This document shows, one piece after another, positions 1 through 7,878 of a DNA stretch of 64,000 nt. Where the stretch lies: the NCBI GenBank assembly GCA_020073385.1, contig JAIQFH010000003.1:62001-126000 (forward strand). The letters run 5' to 3'. The stretch's first letter is position 1. Each line of letters begins with the position of its first letter. This stretch comes from Terriglobia bacterium. GTDB lineage: Bacteria; Acidobacteriota; Terriglobia; Terriglobales; Acidobacteriaceae. Below the pieces are notes generated by a model. It was not told the DNA's origin. It made no database searches and saw nothing but the letters and a program-made list of their open reading frames with translations. The position numbers and the translations under genes were made by a program.

Positions 1-651
1 CTGAGCGCTCCGAGGCGAAAGATTCGCAATGCATCCGAGTTGGCCCTGGCAGCCGGCGTTTCCCAGGTCAGTGCTTCGCGCCTGGTCCGTCAACTCGAAG
101 CCGAGGGCTTCCTGGACCGGTATGCAGACCAGATCGAACTGGTAAGAATCGAGGATTTGCTTGAAGAGTGGCAGGCCGCCGAACGCAGAGCTTTCAAGGA
201 GATTCCCTGCCGCTGGGTGATTCCCGGCCACGGGAGAAAACAACTCGAATCGGCGCTACAAGACTACTCCGCCCGACAAATTCATCAGCAGCCAGCTGAA
301 AACTATGGAGAGAGAAATTCGCCCCGCGTCTGTTTAGGACTTTTCGCTGCCGCGGAAGCTCTTGGCGTAGGTTTCGTTCAAGGAGTTCCGCCAGTCCTTT
401 ACGTCGAGCGCATGCAGGCGGAACTAATTCAGCAGCTGGGCATTTCTCAAGAGAGGGCCATCCAGGCCGACGTTTATTTGCGAATCCCATCACACAAGGA
501 ATCCATCTTTCGCGCGGCGGTTGAGCACAAAGGGGTCCTCGCATCGGACGCCCTGCAAGTCTGGCTTGACGTATCGAACCATCCCTCACGGGGGAAGGAA
601 CAGGCCGATCGCATTCGCGACCAGGTCCTCAGTCCTCTGCTCAGCCGTTGA
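1..651 (+). CDS. AbiEi-like type IV antitoxin / transcriptional regulator (5' truncated by window edge)
   Basis: The frame is open from base 1, so the true start lies outside the window; a TTG at 40 is only an internal possibility. The visible 216 residues start with a winged-helix segment (SELALAAGVSQVSASRLVRQ) and end with the pattern ALQVWLDVSNHPSRGKEQADRI, which resembles the C-terminal domain of AbiEi_2-type antitoxins. In AbiE type IV systems AbiEi represses its own operon and counters the AbiEii nucleotidyltransferase. The next gene encodes a nucleotidyltransferase of the expected kind about 10 bp downstream, which supports the assignment. Family call from motifs and context only. Confidence 0.55.
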   Translation: MSAPRRKIRNASELALAAGVSQVSASRLVRQLEAEGFLDRYADQIELVRIEDLLEEWQAAERRAFKEIPCRWVIPGHGRKQLESALQDYSARQIHQQPAENYGERNSPRVCLGLFAAAEALGVGFVQGVPPVLYVERMQAELIQQLGISQERAIQADVYLRIPSHKESIFRAAVEHKGVLASDALQVWLDVSNHPSRGKEQADRIRDQVLSPLLSR

Positions 652-661
652 CGGCACTATA

Positions 662-674
662 ATGTCAACCCATC
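662..674 (+). other. Probable single-base frameshift at the start of the AbiEii-like gene
   Basis: An ATG at 662 lies 10 bp after the upstream stop but runs into TAA at 677. The frame of the nucleotidyltransferase is open back to 663 and has no ATG, GTG or TTG before 759. Removing one C from the CCC at 669-671 joins ATG TCA ACC to ATC GCT AAC and gives a continuous protein beginning MSTIANETNNPDLERLAKLI. Either a real inactivating indel, a sequencing error, or initiation at the non-standard CTG 708 or at GTG 759. Confidence 0.55.
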
Positions 675-758
675 GCTAACGAAACCAATAATCCTGATCT
701 TGAGCGCCTGGCCAAGCTAATTGAGGCGCTCGATCCCTGGCTTTCTCAACTGGTCATC

Positions 759-1526
759 GTGGGTGGCTGGGCACACCGTCTTCTCCGATACCATCCGCTC
801 GCACAAGCTGTTCCGCACGAACCGCTACTTACCAATGACGCCGACGTCGCAGTGCCTGCTGCGCTCGAAGTCCGGGAACAGGAGTTGCGCGATCGGCTCA
901 TCAGAGCAGACTTCAAGGAGCGTTTCATGGGAGACGACCAGCCTCCGGCCACGCACTATGAACTCGGAGAAGAAGGCGGAGCTTTTTATGCGGAATTCTT
1001 AACACCACTGATTGGGAGCAAATACGACCGGAAGGGCAACCGACAAGCAACGGCACAAGTGGGTGGGATTACATCGCAAAAACTCCGCTACGTGGAATTG
1101 CTGCTGGATTCACCATTGAACGTCGAGTTGTCCCGAGCAAATGGTTTTCCGTTTGAAAAACCTAAGCAGGTACGCATAGCGCACCCCACACGTTTCATGG
1201 CGCAGAAGCTGTTGATCCACGAGAAGCGGGACCGGCGCTCTCGTGCCAAGGATATTTTGTATCTGCACGACACAATCGAATTACTTGGCGGAACGCTAGA
1301 CGTGCTGACAGACGAGTGGAACCGTTTGCGGCAGGCGCTTTCCGAGGGTGCGATTCGCACCGTGGAAGGAGCCCTCGATACGATGTTCTCGAAGGTAACG
1401 GACGATATTCGAGGTGCGGCGCAAGCGGCTGCAGGCCGCGGACTGACTCCTCAGGCAGTTCAGGAGTTGTGTCGGGCCGGCCTGAAAATTGTGTTCGCGC
1501 CCGAATCAGCAGATGCTCGGAAGTAG
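759..1526 (+). CDS. AbiEii-like nucleotidyltransferase (possible toxin; 5' end disrupted)
   Basis: About 255 residues from GTG 759, or roughly 285 if the frame is restored to ATG 662. The nucleotidyltransferase signature is visible: VIVGGWAHRL (GG motif) followed about 30 residues later by TNDADVAV, the paired acidic residues that bind metal. The C-terminal half contains a helical region with RFMAQKLLIHEKRDRRSRAKDILYL, the arrangement seen in MNT/AbiEii-type proteins. It sits just after the AbiEi-like gene, forming a candidate type IV toxin-antitoxin pair. If translation starts at GTG 759 the GG motif is at the extreme N-terminus and residues before it are lost, so activity is doubtful. Confidence 0.6.
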   Translation: MGGWAHRLLRYHPLAQAVPHEPLLTNDADVAVPAALEVREQELRDRLIRADFKERFMGDDQPPATHYELGEEGGAFYAEFLTPLIGSKYDRKGNRQATAQVGGITSQKLRYVELLLDSPLNVELSRANGFPFEKPKQVRIAHPTRFMAQKLLIHEKRDRRSRAKDILYLHDTIELLGGTLDVLTDEWNRLRQALSEGAIRTVEGALDTMFSKVTDDIRGAAQAAAGRGLTPQAVQELCRAGLKIVFAPESADARK

Positions 1527-1556
1527 GATCCCCGCTGTTGGTATCTTTGATCCCTT

Positions 1557-1856
1557 TTACGGTTCGAGAATATTCGGACCGGGCGGAGGAGCGGCAACGG
1601 CCTTCGAATGCAACGGGGCGATCAGGTGGGCGAAGCCCACAACGCGACCCACGATGTCGGCGTCCTGCGGGTATCGAAGATGCCGGATGGGTACCGGAGA
1701 TTTTGGAGAAGGGACCAGAAGCAAATAGTTTCCTTCGAGTTCGCACCAACAGACGGCATAACGGTTGTCGCGCAATTCCACAAAATAGACCGGACGTTCG
1801 TGTTCGCTCGGCCACATGCCTCGAATTACTTTGTTTTGCTCCGGATCGATCTGCAC
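1557..1856 (-). pseudogene. Remnant of an S24/LexA-like regulator C-terminal domain
   Basis: On the minus strand this stretch reads IRGMWPSEHERPVYFVEL, then EGNYLLLVPSPKSPVPIRHL, then YPQDADIVGRVVGFAHLI. That resembles the C-terminal peptidase-like domain of XRE/S24 repressors (a value-and-position strand pair followed by an I-GRVVG strand). No matching N-terminal domain or helix-turn-helix precedes it: upstream on the same strand the reading becomes the shadow of the PAS domain gene. It is best explained as the decayed 3' part of a minus-strand regulator gene. Family call is by eye. Confidence 0.4.
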
Positions 1857-2717
1857 GAAGGCTTCTGGATGATCGATGCTGAAACTAAGAAGGCCCTTTT
1901 TGTGAATCCCGCTTACGAGACGATCACTGGCCGTTCTTGCGAGTCGTTGCACAAGAACCCCACCTCTTACGAAGAACTCATCCACGCTGAGGACCGGGTT
2001 CATGTGCTCTCGAAACTCGACGACGCCACCCGGAGCGGCCACTTCAACGAAAGATTCCGGATCGTCTCTGGCCGAGGCGAAGTCCGGTGGGTGTGGGTCC
2101 GCGGCTTTCCTGTTCGGGATGCCGAGGGCAAGATTCGCCGGCTCGTGGGTACGGCGCTCGAAATTACAGCGCAGAAACAAGCGGAGGAGGAAGCCGAGGC
2201 GTTGCGCAAGGCCACGCTTTCGCTCACTCAGGACCTGCGGATGGATTTCATCATGGAAACCCTGCTGAGGTCTCTCGCTGAATTAGTCCCGTACACCTGC
2301 GCTCGCGTGCTGGTACCCGAGAGCGGTCCGCATATGCTCGCCCTTGGAGAAAGGACCTGCCCCGAACAGCCGAAAAAGCCAGGACCCCGCGCTCCCCTGA
2401 CCTTTGTCGCGGAAGAGTCGACGTTTTTCCATCGGATTTTGACCGAACAAAAGAGCATCTTGATAGGCGACACAAACACAGAGGAAAAATGGCACACCTT
2501 CAAGGGGCACAGACAATTGCGATCCTGGCTCTCGGCGCCGCTCGTCGCATCGGGAGAGTATCTCGGGTGCCTTTCTGTCGGCCATATCCACCGCGGCTCC
2601 ATCGGTACAAAGGTGCTGAATTTCCAGGGGCGCAACTCCGCGATCGTGAACCTTGGTACTCAAATGGCCGCGGTACTCAACTCTCTCCCCAATGACGTAA
2701 GGGGCGAACTCAACTAA
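1608..2717 (+). CDS. PAS-GAF sensor protein without an output domain
   Basis: A PAS domain begins near base 1850 (EGFWMIDAETKKALFVNPAY, then EEVRWVWVRG-type strands and RRLVGTALEITAQKQAEEEA, a PAC-like end), followed by a GAF-type domain (FIMETLLRSLAELVPYTCAR to NLGTQMAAVLNS). No histidine kinase, GGDEF or HTH domain follows. ATG 1608 is the first start, but residues before about 76 lie over the antisense S24 remnant and look non-homologous; TTG 1836 is a more natural start for the conserved part. The stop is a few bases before the CHAT-vWA gene, so both are probably one transcription unit. Likely a cytoplasmic ligand or redox sensor; partner and ligand unknown. Confidence 0.7.
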   Translation: MQRGDQVGEAHNATHDVGVLRVSKMPDGYRRFWRRDQKQIVSFEFAPTDGITVVAQFHKIDRTFVFARPHASNYFVLLRIDLHEGFWMIDAETKKALFVNPAYETITGRSCESLHKNPTSYEELIHAEDRVHVLSKLDDATRSGHFNERFRIVSGRGEVRWVWVRGFPVRDAEGKIRRLVGTALEITAQKQAEEEAEALRKATLSLTQDLRMDFIMETLLRSLAELVPYTCARVLVPESGPHMLALGERTCPEQPKKPGPRAPLTFVAEESTFFHRILTEQKSILIGDTNTEEKWHTFKGHRQLRSWLSAPLVASGEYLGCLSVGHIHRGSIGTKVLNFQGRNSAIVNLGTQMAAVLNSLPNDVRGELN

Positions 2718-2743
2718 CATGTTTGACAATTTCTGACACGCGT

Positions 2744-4444
2744 ATGCCGGTCGGCGGTGATCAAAGTTGGAAGGAGCATGTGAAAATCCTAGTTGTCTTT
2801 GCGAATCCACGAGGGACTAACGCTCTCCGACTCGGCGAGGAGGATAGAACCATACAAGAGTGCATCCGGCGGAGCAAGAATCGCGACCGATTGACACTCA
2901 CCATCAGGCATGCAGTAACGATCGATGATGTGAGACGCGCGCTGTTGGATGATGATTATCACGTCGTTCACTTTTCAGGACATGGAACGGGGACTGGTCT
3001 TGCATTCGAGAGTAGCAGCGGAATGCTGTACGTTCCTCCCCGGGAGGCGCTTGCCGGGCTCCTGGCAGACTTCTCGCCTCCGATAGAGTGCTTGATCCTG
3101 AATGCCTGTTATTCCATGTCTCAAGGGCAATTCACATCCCTAGGCGTACCGTATTCAGTTGCAATGGAGGGGCCGATCTCGGATGACGCTGCCATCATCT
3201 TTGCCGGTGGCTTCTACGATTCCCTTGGAGCTGGGAAGGACATTGAATTCTCTTTTCGCCAGGGCATTGCGGCATTGCGTTTGGCCGGCCACACCGACAG
3301 TACCGTACCGCACTTGTTGAAAAAGAACGCCATCACAGTGCTGGAGCCTTCAGCCCCCATTCAGAACGGGCAACCCGGTTCCTTGAATCGATCTATACCA
3401 TCGGGACACCGGACGCTAGTCCTTGGTATAGGCCTTGATGTTTCCGGATCAATGGAGCAAAAGATCGCCACTTCTTTGAACCGAAGTGAGACTAGACTGC
3501 AAGGTTTTGCATCAGCCTTTGAGCGCTCAATTTCAAGGACACGAGATTTCGTCCAAGCCACCCCAGATGACCTGAAGAGTTCTGCTTTTGTCTTTGCCTA
3601 TGCTTTTGGAATGCGTTCAGGTAGCGTCTGCGACTTGCTTTCGCTGGTAAAGGCGGCGGAAGGAATTATCTCCGAAGCAGAAATCGAACAATTGAAGGAC
3701 CAATATGCCCGTGAGATTAAGCAGCGCTACTCGCGTGATTCAGGAATAGGTGGGCTGGAGTCGTTGGCGCGGAGTTACGGCTTTGGGGGATTTGTCGATT
3801 CGGTGAAGCAAGGAATTCGTACGGATGCCGAGGCGGAAGTCCAAAACCGAATCATGGCTGAGGTGCAGCGACGCCTATCAGATCGGTTGAGAGCCATCGG
3901 CGAAACGACGATGACTCTGAATGAGGTTGCAAATATCTGGAAGAGCGACTCAGCGAGCTGGAACAACGCCGAGGTCCTCGTCTTCGGGGACACGCCGATG
4001 TGTGCTGCGCTCAAGAAGGCGGTTGAAAGGTTCAAGTCAGAAATCAATAGACATATCTCAGCAGACCCTATCTCGGTTTTTCTGTTGGTATCTGATGGCG
4101 AGCCAACGGATGGAGATCCCGTTCCGCTAGCGCGGGAGCTGCGGGATCTTGGTGTGACAATAATCTCCTGCTACATCACAGATCATGACCTACTTGCAAT
4201 TCGAACTCTTGTGAACAAGCCTGATCCGACATGGCCCAGGGGAGCACAGGTGATGTTCGATCTTGCGTCGGAAGTTTTGGACGATTCGTTTTTCGCCCAT
4301 TCTCTCCTCCGAAGCGGGTGGTCGATTAGTAAACAGTCCAAGGCGTTCTTGCAAGCGAACCATTCGGCGATTCTTGAAGAACTAGTTGGGATGGCGACAA
4401 GCCCAGTCGAAACGGGCTACCAGCTTCTTCCCAAAGGCAGGTGA
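2744..4444 (+). CDS. CHAT-family caspase-like protease fused to a von Willebrand A domain
   Basis: The N-terminal 200 residues form a CHAT (caspase-HetF) peptidase domain: VKILVVFANP strand, catalytic His in HFSGHG and catalytic Cys in LILNACYS, followed by DDAAIIFAGGFYDSLGAG. After a linker comes a vWA domain with a complete MIDAS (GIGLDVSGSMEQ, a later Thr region DTPMCAALK, and LLVSDGEPTDGD), interrupted by an insertion of about 130 charged residues. CHAT domains act as proteases in bacterial conflict and signalling systems; vWA domains bind partners through metal. Start is uncertain: ATG 2744, with TTG 2723 also in frame; neither has a clear ribosome site. Base composition is more AT-rich than the eCIS genes. 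The upstream PAS-GAF protein may be its sensor. Confidence 0.8.
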   Translation: MPVGGDQSWKEHVKILVVFANPRGTNALRLGEEDRTIQECIRRSKNRDRLTLTIRHAVTIDDVRRALLDDDYHVVHFSGHGTGTGLAFESSSGMLYVPPREALAGLLADFSPPIECLILNACYSMSQGQFTSLGVPYSVAMEGPISDDAAIIFAGGFYDSLGAGKDIEFSFRQGIAALRLAGHTDSTVPHLLKKNAITVLEPSAPIQNGQPGSLNRSIPSGHRTLVLGIGLDVSGSMEQKIATSLNRSETRLQGFASAFERSISRTRDFVQATPDDLKSSAFVFAYAFGMRSGSVCDLLSLVKAAEGIISEAEIEQLKDQYAREIKQRYSRDSGIGGLESLARSYGFGGFVDSVKQGIRTDAEAEVQNRIMAEVQRRLSDRLRAIGETTMTLNEVANIWKSDSASWNNAEVLVFGDTPMCAALKKAVERFKSEINRHISADPISVFLLVSDGEPTDGDPVPLARELRDLGVTIISCYITDHDLLAIRTLVNKPDPTWPRGAQVMFDLASEVLDDSFFAHSLLRSGWSISKQSKAFLQANHSAILEELVGMATSPVETGYQLLPKGR

Positions 4445-4832
4445 TTCCTTGAGATAGACTAAGCAGTGTCCTTGGACTGTGAGCCAGCCCCGACCCGTCT
4501 CCCTGCCCCAGCCGCCGTAGATCTCCAGAGTCGCGGGACGGACCCGAACCCGTGCGCGCCTGCCATAAAGGCAGGAGCCGCGGGTTCGAGTTTCGTTCCG
4601 TACTTAGTCTGCTGGCGCGCAGAAGGGCAAAGCGCATCTCTTTACATCTCACCGCTGACTAAAGGCCTTGAGAGGGACGCTGCAGGACAAAGACGGTGAG
4701 ATCATAACGAAGGAGCGAAAGTTACAAGTACGCTTGAGATATTAAGACCTTGTTAACCGATCGCATGTCACACCGAATACCGTAACAGGGCGTTCTCTTC
4801 AAAGTGTTTGGGAGGATTTCCAAGTGAGTCGC
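4445..4832. other. Intergenic region with no supported gene
   Basis: 388 bp between the CHAT-vWA gene and a convergent NTF2-like gene. Short open frames here have no recognisable protein features. The only structured item is the tRNA-like hairpin described separately at 4535-4604. Confidence 0.6.
4535..4604 (+). other. Nested hairpin resembling a decayed tRNA 3' half
   Basis: Two stems are perfect by eye: 4545-4552 (cgaacccg) pairs with 4581-4588 (cgggttcg), and inside it 4559-4564 (cctgcc) pairs with 4570-4575 (ggcagg) around ATAAA. The inner arm plus the GGGTTCGAGT box look like an anticodon arm and T arm, but position 33 is not T, the T stem needs several G-U pairs and no D arm is present. 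It is either a tRNA relic or a structured RNA/terminator. Confidence 0.35.
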
Positions 4833-5303
4833 CTATTGGTACTCAGGATGGTTTTCAATGAACTCTCGGAGCAACTGTCGAGCCTTAAGGCTCCGTAAGA
4901 AACGAAATCTTCCCGCCAGGAACCCGCTTACTCCGCCTAAAGCCATCGCCGCCCAGATGCGAGCATCGCATGAGTCCTGATGTTCTATGATCAATCCGTC
5001 TCTCAGACGAAAGTGCGAATCAATTACATTGTGCACAGCACGTCCGGTTGAGCTGAAAGTGTAATCATCGATGAGCTTCACATGTCCAACTCGGTCGTCT
5101 ACATCGAGTAAGTGGAACGAAGCACGGATGTCGGTTTCGGCAATCATGTGCCACATCGCGTGGATTGGTTTGCTGCCTCGCAGGTCGAAAGCGATATCTC
5201 TGAAAGTCGCGTCCGGGTGATAACAAGCGGCCATCTCTTGATGATCGTGTTGATTCAGACTTGCGAACAGCCGGTGCAAAAGGTCCGCATTTGGATGGCT
5301 CAT
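4833..5303 (-). CDS. SnoaL/NTF2-like ketosteroid isomerase-family protein
   Basis: 156 residues starting MSHPNADLLHRLFASLNQHD. The pattern of an N-terminal helix, ACYHPDATFRDIAFDLRG, then WHMIAETD and the strands HNVIDSHFRLRDGLIIEHQD is typical of NTF2-like (SnoaL_2/nuclear transport factor 2) proteins, small cone-shaped proteins that act as isomerases, hydrolases or ligand binders. ATG 5303 is preferred over an upstream GTG or ATG because AAGGA lies 5 nt before it and the family starts here. It stands alone, convergent to the CHAT-vWA gene. Substrate not predictable. Confidence 0.8.
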   Translation of the reverse strand: MSHPNADLLHRLFASLNQHDHQEMAACYHPDATFRDIAFDLRGSKPIHAMWHMIAETDIRASFHLLDVDDRVGHVKLIDDYTFSSTGRAVHNVIDSHFRLRDGLIIEHQDSCDARIWAAMALGGVSGFLAGRFRFLRSLKARQLLREFIENHPEYQ

Positions 5304-5839
5304 GCTGTCCTTCTTGAATCTCCTTGGTAAGTCGGTACCTGTGCACAGACAACCCAAGGAACACGCATCGGTCGGGAGCGAACATCTGAAATCATGGGCG
5401 ACTCGTTGTCAATGCATACGATGCTGGTATCGTGGGGTAGGGGAAACTCCGATGTGTGTTTCGCTATTGACAATTCGTATGGCAAGGCATATTTTGAATG
5501 CCAAATCTCGACGGTCGGAAGAGTGAGGGTATTGACCAAGGCCTCACATCCGAGGGGGCTTCCACCCGCCGACTTTCCCAAAACAACTGACAGCGACGCG
5601 CCATGTTAGCCGATGCTCTGGGATGCATTAGTGAACGCAAAAGGGATTCGTCTCGCTTACAAGGCTTCCCATTGGGCGATAGTCACCCCTGGCTGAAAAC
5701 ACGCGGCGACGACGATTGGAGTAAACGACTGGATTAGTTGTCGCAGTATTAGATAGTGCCCCGGCAGAGCGTCTTAACCTGGCAATAATGCTGGCCAAGA
5801 TTAACCGTCCACACCTCACTGAGGTACGGAGGTCAAGAC
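5304..5839. other. Intergenic region, no convincing gene
   Basis: 536 bp between the NTF2-like gene (which reads left) and the small reading frame before the sigma-54 activator (which reads right), so it must hold both promoters. A GG-N10-GC spacing at 5690-5704 is a poor -24/-12 match (no TTGCA) and I do not call it. No RNA gene or repeat was recognised. Confidence 0.5.
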
Positions 5840-5968
5840 ATGGACGACCCGCCTGTTGAACAACCTAACGGCTACGGAGACTTGTGTCGGAGTTATCGCA
5901 CGCTCGAGGAAGTTCGATCACATTTGCCGGTCTTCTGCCCTCGTGGGACGCCGGGGAGGTTTTCCTGA
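5840..5968 (+). CDS. Small ORF upstream of the sigma-54 activator (42 aa, unknown)
   Basis: Starts ATG at 5840 with a strong GGAGG 8 nt before it and ends 9 bp before the activator's GTG. The 42-residue product (MDDPPVEQPNGYGDLCRSY...) has no recognisable domain. Its ribosome site is better than the activator's, so it could be a leader peptide that couples translation into the regulator. No homology claim is made. Confidence 0.35.
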   Translation: MDDPPVEQPNGYGDLCRSYRTLEEVRSHLPVFCPRGTPGRFS

Positions 5969-5977
5969 AGGTGCAAT

Positions 5978-7351
5978 GTGCCTGGCCGCCTCTTGATTAT
6001 CGATGCCGGCGATCCGGAAGCCTCGGCTAACCTTGGCGATCTGCTGGTGCACGGCAGTTGGCAGGTCGAGAGGCGGGCTTTGGAGCAGGTCCGTCCCCAC
6101 GATCTTCGCCGAAGCCGGAGCCTGATCGTTGCCGTCGCCCTCAGCCAGGCGAACCGTGCGACTGAACTCTGGGACTGGTTGCGACACAATCCGATTCCCA
6201 CGCCGGCACTGGCCGTGCTGCCCGAGACTGTGGATGGTGAGACCCTTCGCATCGCTACCCGGGCAGTCGATGATTTTGTCCTCTGGCCGATTCGTGCTGA
6301 GGAGATCCATTTCCGGGTGACGCGATTGCTCGGTGTGTTCGTTCCGGACACCGAGTTGGCCGGTGTCGGCAACGATGAGCCGGCGCGCCCAACGGATCTT
6401 ATCGGTGGCGACCCTCGGTTCTCTGACGTCCTTCGTCAACTTCCTGCTTTCGGAAAGAGCGAAGCTCCAGTGCTGATTACCGGTGAAACGGGTACGGGCA
6501 AGGAGATGTGCGCGCGGGCGATACATCACCTCGGTCCGCGCCGCGATCGTCCTTTCATTCCCGTCGATTGCGCGAGCATACCTGAGAGTCTATTCGAGAA
6601 CGAACTCTTCGGCCACGCTCGCGGTGCCTACACTCATGCGCAAAGCGATCAGAAAGGACTCGTCGCTCTGGCGGAGGGTGGAACACTGCTCCTGGATGAA
6701 ATTGACACCATGCCAGTGACGGTTCAAGCCAAGCTTCTACGGTTTCTTCAGGAGCATAGTTACAAACCGTTGGGAGCGGAGCGGTTTGCGCGCAGCGACG
6801 TCCGTATCATCGCGGCCACCAACCGCTCCATTGAGGAGCGCGTGCGGGACGGGCGTTTCCGCGCCGATCTTTATTTCAGGCTCAACGTACTCCGTCTGGA
6901 ACTGCCGCCCCTGCGGGACCGGCGCGGCGATATTGCGCCCCTGGCCAGACATTTTCTTTCATTGCTCGCAAGCACCGGCGGGGCCAGTAAGTCGTTCACC
7001 CCCGCGGCCTTGCAAAAGCTATGGGGTTACGAGTGGCCCGGGAACATCCGGGAACTCTTTAATATTGTGCAGCGCGCGCTGGTGCTGTCGACGGGAAGTC
7101 AGATATTGCCCTGCCATATTGGTTTGCCGACTGTGGAAACTCTCGAAGAGAACCCTCCCAGCGGCTTCCGCGAGGCACGCTTACGGAACATTCAGATCTT
7201 TGAGCGGCACTACGTCGAAGACATTCTCCGGCGAAACCAGGGCAACATATCAAGAGCAGCACGTGCGGCGCGCAAGGATCGTCGCGCGTTCGGGCGGCTG
7301 GTAAAAAAGTACGATATCAAGTGCGACCGGATTCACCCGGTCGATGGGTAG
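5978..7351 (+). CDS. Sigma-54-dependent transcriptional activator with degenerate receiver
   Basis: 457 residues. Residues 1-118 have a response-regulator-like fold pattern but lack the acidic pocket: RLLIIDAGDP at strand 1 and LIVAVALS where the phosphorylated Asp should be, so control by phosphorylation is unlikely. Residues 140-385 are the AAA+ domain: Walker A GETGTGKE (169-176), sigma-54 contact loop GAYTHA (216-221; consensus GAFTGA), Walker B GGTLLLDEID (234-243), arginine region RADLYFRLN. A Fis-type helix-turn-helix is at about 423-445 (NISRAARAARKDRRAFGR). GTG 5978 follows GAAGG. A sigma-54 promoter lies 150 bp downstream, in front of the eCIS genes, so this is the likely dedicated activator of the cluster. 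Confidence 0.92.
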   Translation: MPGRLLIIDAGDPEASANLGDLLVHGSWQVERRALEQVRPHDLRRSRSLIVAVALSQANRATELWDWLRHNPIPTPALAVLPETVDGETLRIATRAVDDFVLWPIRAEEIHFRVTRLLGVFVPDTELAGVGNDEPARPTDLIGGDPRFSDVLRQLPAFGKSEAPVLITGETGTGKEMCARAIHHLGPRRDRPFIPVDCASIPESLFENELFGHARGAYTHAQSDQKGLVALAEGGTLLLDEIDTMPVTVQAKLLRFLQEHSYKPLGAERFARSDVRIIAATNRSIEERVRDGRFRADLYFRLNVLRLELPPLRDRRGDIAPLARHFLSLLASTGGASKSFTPAALQKLWGYEWPGNIRELFNIVQRALVLSTGSQILPCHIGLPTVETLEENPPSGFREARLRNIQIFERHYVEDILRRNQGNISRAARAARKDRRAFGRLVKKYDIKCDRIHPVDG

Positions 7352-7501
7352 AATTCGTCCCACCCTCTGAGCCGATCCAGACCACGAAAACACTGCGTTG
7401 TAGAACCCTCGCGATGGTGCGGGAAGCCGCCGCCATGGCTCGTTTGTCCCATTGTTGGCTTTGAATCTCTCGGATTCGCCCCAAAACTAATGAGATAGCT
7501 C

Positions 7502-7517
7502 TGGCCCTCTGAATGCA
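7502..7517 (+). promoter_or_regulatory. Sigma-54 (-24/-12) promoter for the eCIS operon
   Basis: TGGCCCTCTGAATGCA matches the consensus TGGCACGNNNNTTGCA at 9 of the 12 defined bases, with the invariant GG and GC exactly 10 nt apart. The predicted start of transcription, about 7528, is 14 nt before the GTG of the first downstream gene. A 5-5-5 inverted repeat (GAATC/GATTC, 7463-7477) lies just upstream; activator sites are normally further away, so its role is open. Confidence 0.65.
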
Positions 7518-7541
7518 ATACCTGCGGTAACGACGAGAGGA

Positions 7542-7838
7542 GTGAGGCTCTTGTCGAATCCGCAGGACAAGACAGATGCGATTCGCGAAGTGCTGGGCTA
7601 CTTCCTTGAGCACCCTCAGACGGCCGACACAGTGGAAGGACTGGCGCGATGGCGTCTTGCTGGGGCACAGAAGCACCGAACCGTGGAGCAGATCAGAGAA
7701 GCGCTCGATTGGCTGGTAGAAAACGGCTACCTAGCCATGGTTTCCAAGCCCTATACGGGTTCGATCTACTCGATCGCGAAGGAAGACTTGCCGAGAGGGC
7801 GGAGTTTTCTCGAATCGGGGAGCGCTCAGGGTCAATGA
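7542..7838 (+). CDS. Small winged-helix protein at the head of the eCIS operon
   Basis: 98 residues. DAIREVLGYFLEHPQTADTV, then VEQIREALDWLVENGYLAMV and a YSI wing strand look like a winged-helix domain of the kind that tests a short helix bundle followed by a beta wing. It begins directly after the sigma-54 promoter; GTG 7542 (GAGAGG close upstream) or TTG 7551 could be the start. Position as first gene of the operon suggests a regulator or assembly factor specific to the injection system. No family name recognised. Confidence 0.65.
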   Translation: MRLLSNPQDKTDAIREVLGYFLEHPQTADTVEGLARWRLAGAQKHRTVEQIREALDWLVENGYLAMVSKPYTGSIYSIAKEDLPRGRSFLESGSAQGQ

Positions 7839-7878
7839 CTGAGTGGGCTTCAGATCCAACTGAAGAGAAGAGATAACG

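Noticed and set aside
4535-4604. Functional tRNA gene
   Set aside because: No T at position 33 and no D arm, and the T stem needs several wobble pairs; kept only as tRNA-like.
4326-4652. Minus-strand frame beneath the end of the CHAT-vWA gene
   Set aside because: Most of it is the shadow of the CHAT-vWA gene and the remaining part lies on the hairpin region.
5394-5609. Open frame in the intergenic region before the activator
   Set aside because: No ribosome site and no coherent protein pattern; other frames are equally open.
5690-5704. GG-N10-GC spacing upstream of the activator as a sigma-54 promoter
   Set aside because: Only the GG and GC match; the -12 box reads CACGC instead of TTGC, so I could not separate it from chance.
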